From NCBI RefSeq assembly GCF_001649575.2, contig NC_051452.1:8296591-8360590 (forward strand): a stretch of DNA of 64,000 bases. The letters run 5' to 3'. The notes beneath the pieces were generated by a model that ran no database searches, had not been told where the DNA came from, and worked only from the letters and a program-made list of their open reading frames with translations. Positions within the stretch are counted from its first letter, which is position 1. Every line of letters begins with the position of its first letter. The stretch comes from Kryptolebias marmoratus (Eukaryota; Chordata; Actinopteri; Cyprinodontiformes; Rivulidae). Shown piece after piece: positions 60,701 to 64,000 of the stretch. The translations under genes and the position numbers were made by a program.

Positions 60701-63700
60701 GCTGTAGTTGGTTGTAGTTGGTTGTAGTCGGCTGTAGACAGCTGTGGTTGGCTGTAGTCGGCTGTAGACAGCTGTGGTCGGCTGTAGACAGCTGTGGTCG
60801 GCTGTAGTCGGCTGTAGACAGCTGTGGTCGGCTGTAGTCGGCTGTAGACAGCTGTGGTTGGTTGTGGTCAGCTGTGGTCGGCTGTAGTTGGTTGTAGTTG
60901 GTTGTAGTCGGCTGTAGACAGCTGTGGTTGGCTGTAGTCGGCTGTAGACAGCTGTGGTCGGCTGTAGACAGCTGTGGTCGGCTGTAGTCGGCTGTAGACA
61001 GCTGTGGTCGGCTGTAGTCGGCTGTAGACAGCTGTGGTTGGTTGTGGTCAGCTGTGGTCGGCTGTAGTTGGTTGTAGTTGGTTGTAGTCGGCTGTAGACA
61101 GCTGTGGTTGGCTGTAGTCGGCTGTAGACAGCTGTGGTCGGCTGTAGACAGCTGTGGTCGGCTGTAGTCGGCTGTAGACAGCTGTGGTCGGCTGTAGTCG
61201 GCTGTAGACAGCTGTGGTTGGTTGTGGTCAGCTGTGGTCGGCTGTAGTTGGTTGTAGTTGGTTGTAGTCGGCTGTAGACAGCTGTGGTTGGCTGTAGTCG
61301 GCTGTAGACAGCTGTGGTCGGCTGTAGACAGCTGTGGTCGGCTGTAGTCGGCTGTAGACAGCTGTGGTCGGCTGTAGTCGGCTGTAGACAGCTGTGGTTG
61401 GTTGTGGTCAGCTGTGGTCGGCTGTAGTTGGTTGTAGTTGGTTGTAGTCGGCTGTAGACAGCTGTGGTTGGCTGTAGTCGGCTGTAGACAGCTGTGGTCG
61501 GCTGTAGACAGCTGTGGTCGGCTGTAGTCGGCTGTAGACAGCTGTGGTCGGCTGTAGTCGGCTGTAGACAGCTGTGGTTGGTTGTGGTCAGCTGTGGTCG
61601 GCTGTAGTTGGTTGTAGTTGGTTGTAGTCGGCTGTAGACAGCTGTGGTTGGCTGTAGTCGGCTGTAGACAGCTGTGGTCGGCTGTAGACAGCTGTGGTCG
61701 GCTGTAGTCGGCTGTAGACAGCTGTGGTCGGCTGTAGTCGGCTGTAGACAGCTGTGGTTGGTTGTGGTCAGCTGTGGTCGGCTGTAGTTGGTTGTAGTTG
61801 GTTGTAGTCGGCTGTAGACAGCTGTGGTTGGCTGTAGTCGGCTGTAGACAGCTGTGGTCGGCTGTAGACAGCTGTGGTCGGCTGTAGTCGGCTGTAGACA
61901 GCTGTGGTCGGCTGTAGTCGGCTGTAGACAGCTGTGGTTGGTTGTGGTCAGCTGTGGTCGGCTGTAGTTGGTTGTAGTTGGTTGTAGTCGGCTGTAGACA
62001 GCTGTGGTTGGCTGTAGTCGGCTGTAGACAGCTGTGGTCGGCTGTAGACAGCTGTGGTCGGCTGTAGTCGGCTGTAGACAGCTGTGGTCGGCTGTAGTCG
62101 GCTGTAGACAGCTGTGGTTGGTTGTGGTCAGCTGTGGTCGGCTGTAGTTGGTTGTAGTTGGTTGTAGTCGGCTGTAGACAGCTGTGGTTGGCTGTAGTCG
62201 GCTGTAGACAGCTGTGGTCGGCTGTAGACAGCTGTGGTCGGCTGTAGTCGGCTGTAGACAGCTGTGGTCGGCTGTAGTCGGCTGTAGACAGCTGTGGTTG
62301 GTTGTGGTCAGCTGTGGTCGGCTGTAGTTGGTTGTAGTTGGTTGTAGTCGGCTGTAGACAGCTGTGGTTGGCTGTAGTCGGCTGTAGACAGCTGTGGTCG
62401 GCTGTAGACAGCTGTGGTCGGCTGTAGTCGGCTGTAGACAGCTGTGGTCGGCTGTAGTCGGCTGTAGACAGCTGTGGTTGGTTGTGGTCAGCTGTGGTCG
62501 GCTGTAGTTGGTTGTAGTTGGTTGTAGTCGGCTGTAGACAGCTGTGGTTGGCTGTAGTCGGCTGTAGACAGCTGTGGTCGGCTGTAGACAGCTGTGGTCG
62601 GCTGTAGTCGGCTGTAGACAGCTGTGGTCGGCTGTAGTCGGCTGTAGACAGCTGTGGTTGGTTGTGGTCAGCTGTGGTCGGCTGTAGTTGGTTGTAGTTG
62701 GTTGTAGTCGGCTGTAGACAGCTGTGGTTGGCTGTAGTCGGCTGTAGACAGCTGTGGTCGGCTGTAGACAGCTGTGGTCGGCTGTAGTCGGCTGTAGACA
62801 GCTGTGGTCGGCTGTAGTCGGCTGTAGACAGCTGTGGTTGGTTGTGGTCAGCTGTGGTCGGCTGTAGTTGGTTGTAGTTGGTTGTAGTCGGCTGTAGACA
62901 GCTGTGGTTGGCTGTAGTCGGCTGTAGACAGCTGTGGTCGGCTGTAGACAGCTGTGGTCGGCTGTAGTCGGCTGTAGACAGCTGTGGTCGGCTGTAGTCG
63001 GCTGTAGACAGCTGTGGTTGGTTGTGGTCAGCTGTGGTCGGCTGTAGTTGGTTGTAGTTGGTTGTAGTCGGCTGTAGACAGCTGTGGTTGGCTGTAGTCG
63101 GCTGTAGACAGCTGTGGTCGGCTGTAGACAGCTGTGGTCGGCTGTAGTCGGCTGTAGACAGCTGTGGTCGGCTGTAGTCGGCTGTAGACAGCTGTGGTTG
63201 GTTGTGGTCAGCTGTGGTCGGCTGTAGTTGGTTGTAGTTGGTTGTAGTCGGCTGTAGACAGCTGTGGTTGGCTGTAGTCGGCTGTAGACAGCTGTGGTCG
63301 GCTGTAGACAGCTGTGGTCGGCTGTAGTCGGCTGTAGACAGCTGTGGTCGGCTGTAGTCGGCTGTAGACAGCTGTGGTTGGTTGTGGTCAGCTGTGGTCG
63401 GCTGTAGTTGGTTGTAGTTGGTTGTAGTCGGCTGTAGACAGCTGTGGTTGGCTGTAGTCGGCTGTAGACAGCTGTGGTCGGCTGTAGACAGCTGTGGTCG
63501 GCTGTAGTCGGCTGTAGACAGCTGTGGTCGGCTGTAGTCGGCTGTAGACAGCTGTGGTTGGTTGTGGTCAGCTGTGGTCGGCTGTAGTTGGTTGTAGTTG
63601 GTTGTAGTCGGCTGTAGACAGCTGTGGTTGGCTGTAGTCGGCTGTAGACAGCTGTGGTCGGCTGTAGACAGCTGTGGTCGGCTGTAGTCGGCTGTAGACA

Positions 63701-64000
63701 GCTGTGGTCGGCTGTAGTCGGCTGTAGACAGCTGTGGTTGGTTGTGGTCAGCTGTGGTCGGCTGTAGTTGGTTGTAGTTGGTTGTAGTCGGCTGTAGACA
63801 GCTGTGGTTGGCTGTAGTCGGCTGTAGACAGCTGTGGTCGGCTGTAGACAGCTGTGGTCGGCTGTAGTCGGCTGTAGACAGCTGTGGTCGGCTGTAGTCG
63901 GCTGTAGACAGCTGTGGTTGGTTGTGGTCAGCTGTGGTCGGCTGTAGTTGGTTGTAGTTGGTTGTAGTCGGCTGTAGACAGCTGTGGTTGGCTGTAGTCG
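54791..64000 (+). repeat. 180-bp higher-order decamer satellite, about 51 copies
   Basis: Lines recur exactly every 180 bases from about 54791 to the window end. Unit starts such as 54961, 55141, and so on to 63961 read alike. Each unit is 18 decamers of eight types, chiefly GCTGTAGTCG, GCTGTAGACA, GCTGTGGTCG, GCTGTGGTTG and GTTGTAGTTG. I saw no substitution between copies. The + strand is G/T-rich and the array lies in unc80 intron 6, transcribed in this orientation. Each unit contains six CAGCTG palindromes and seven TGTGGT strings. The array continues past the window. It could be real or partly an assembly product. Confidence 0.97.

Noticed and set aside
54424..64000. CRISPR-like regularly repeated array
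   Set aside because: There are no unique spacers between repeats. Every segment is a variant of one decamer, the genome is vertebrate, and no cas genes are present.

Overview
The window is a vertebrate nuclear locus, almost certainly from a ray-finned (teleost) fish. It has GT-AG spliced genes, several decayed Tc1-like and hAT-like elements of the kind common in fish genomes, and two recognisable neuronal genes in a conserved order. I cannot name the species. There is one 191-base assembly gap (16042-16232) and one isolated N (position 946).

Layout. Positions 1 to about 31.3 kb hold no convincing protein-coding exon. This is upstream sequence and long 5' introns of map2, filled with transposon relics, hairpin MITEs, a dispersed CTACCACACC-type repeat, minisatellites and simple repeats. 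One likely non-coding 5' exon lies at 16295-16352 and a weaker candidate at 23549-23605. From 31387 to 47808 (+ strand) lies map2, encoding microtubule-associated protein 2. I could place 17 coding exons whose phases join without a break: 4,701 nt including the stop, 1,566 residues. They run from an N-terminal module with the [10 protein letters not shown] motif, through a 2.67-kb projection-domain exon, to the proline-rich region and five tubulin-binding repeats (two on a tandemly duplicated 93-nt exon pair), ending in AALAKQGL. An extra phase-compatible 93-nt exon (31679-31771) may supply the PKA RII-binding segment. The 3' UTR ends near 49.1 kb with clustered AATAAA signals.

Less than 2 kb downstream, in the same orientation, a CpG-rich promoter and six 5' exons of unc80 begin (ATG at 51092; residues 1-273). 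UNC80 is the large scaffold of the NALCN sodium-leak channel complex. MAP2 next to UNC80 is also the mammalian gene order.

From 54424 to the window end, unc80 intron 6 is a decamer-based minisatellite. After a roughly 370-bp diverged edge it becomes an apparently perfect 180-bp higher-order repeat (18 decamers) that continues for at least 9.2 kb (about 51 copies) and runs off the window. This is the most unusual feature here.

Both genes act in neurons: MAP2 stabilises dendritic microtubules and anchors PKA, and UNC80 sets resting excitability through NALCN. I found no bacterial-type operon, CRISPR array or tRNA/rRNA gene. All assignments come from reading the sequence and from remembered protein families; no database search was run.
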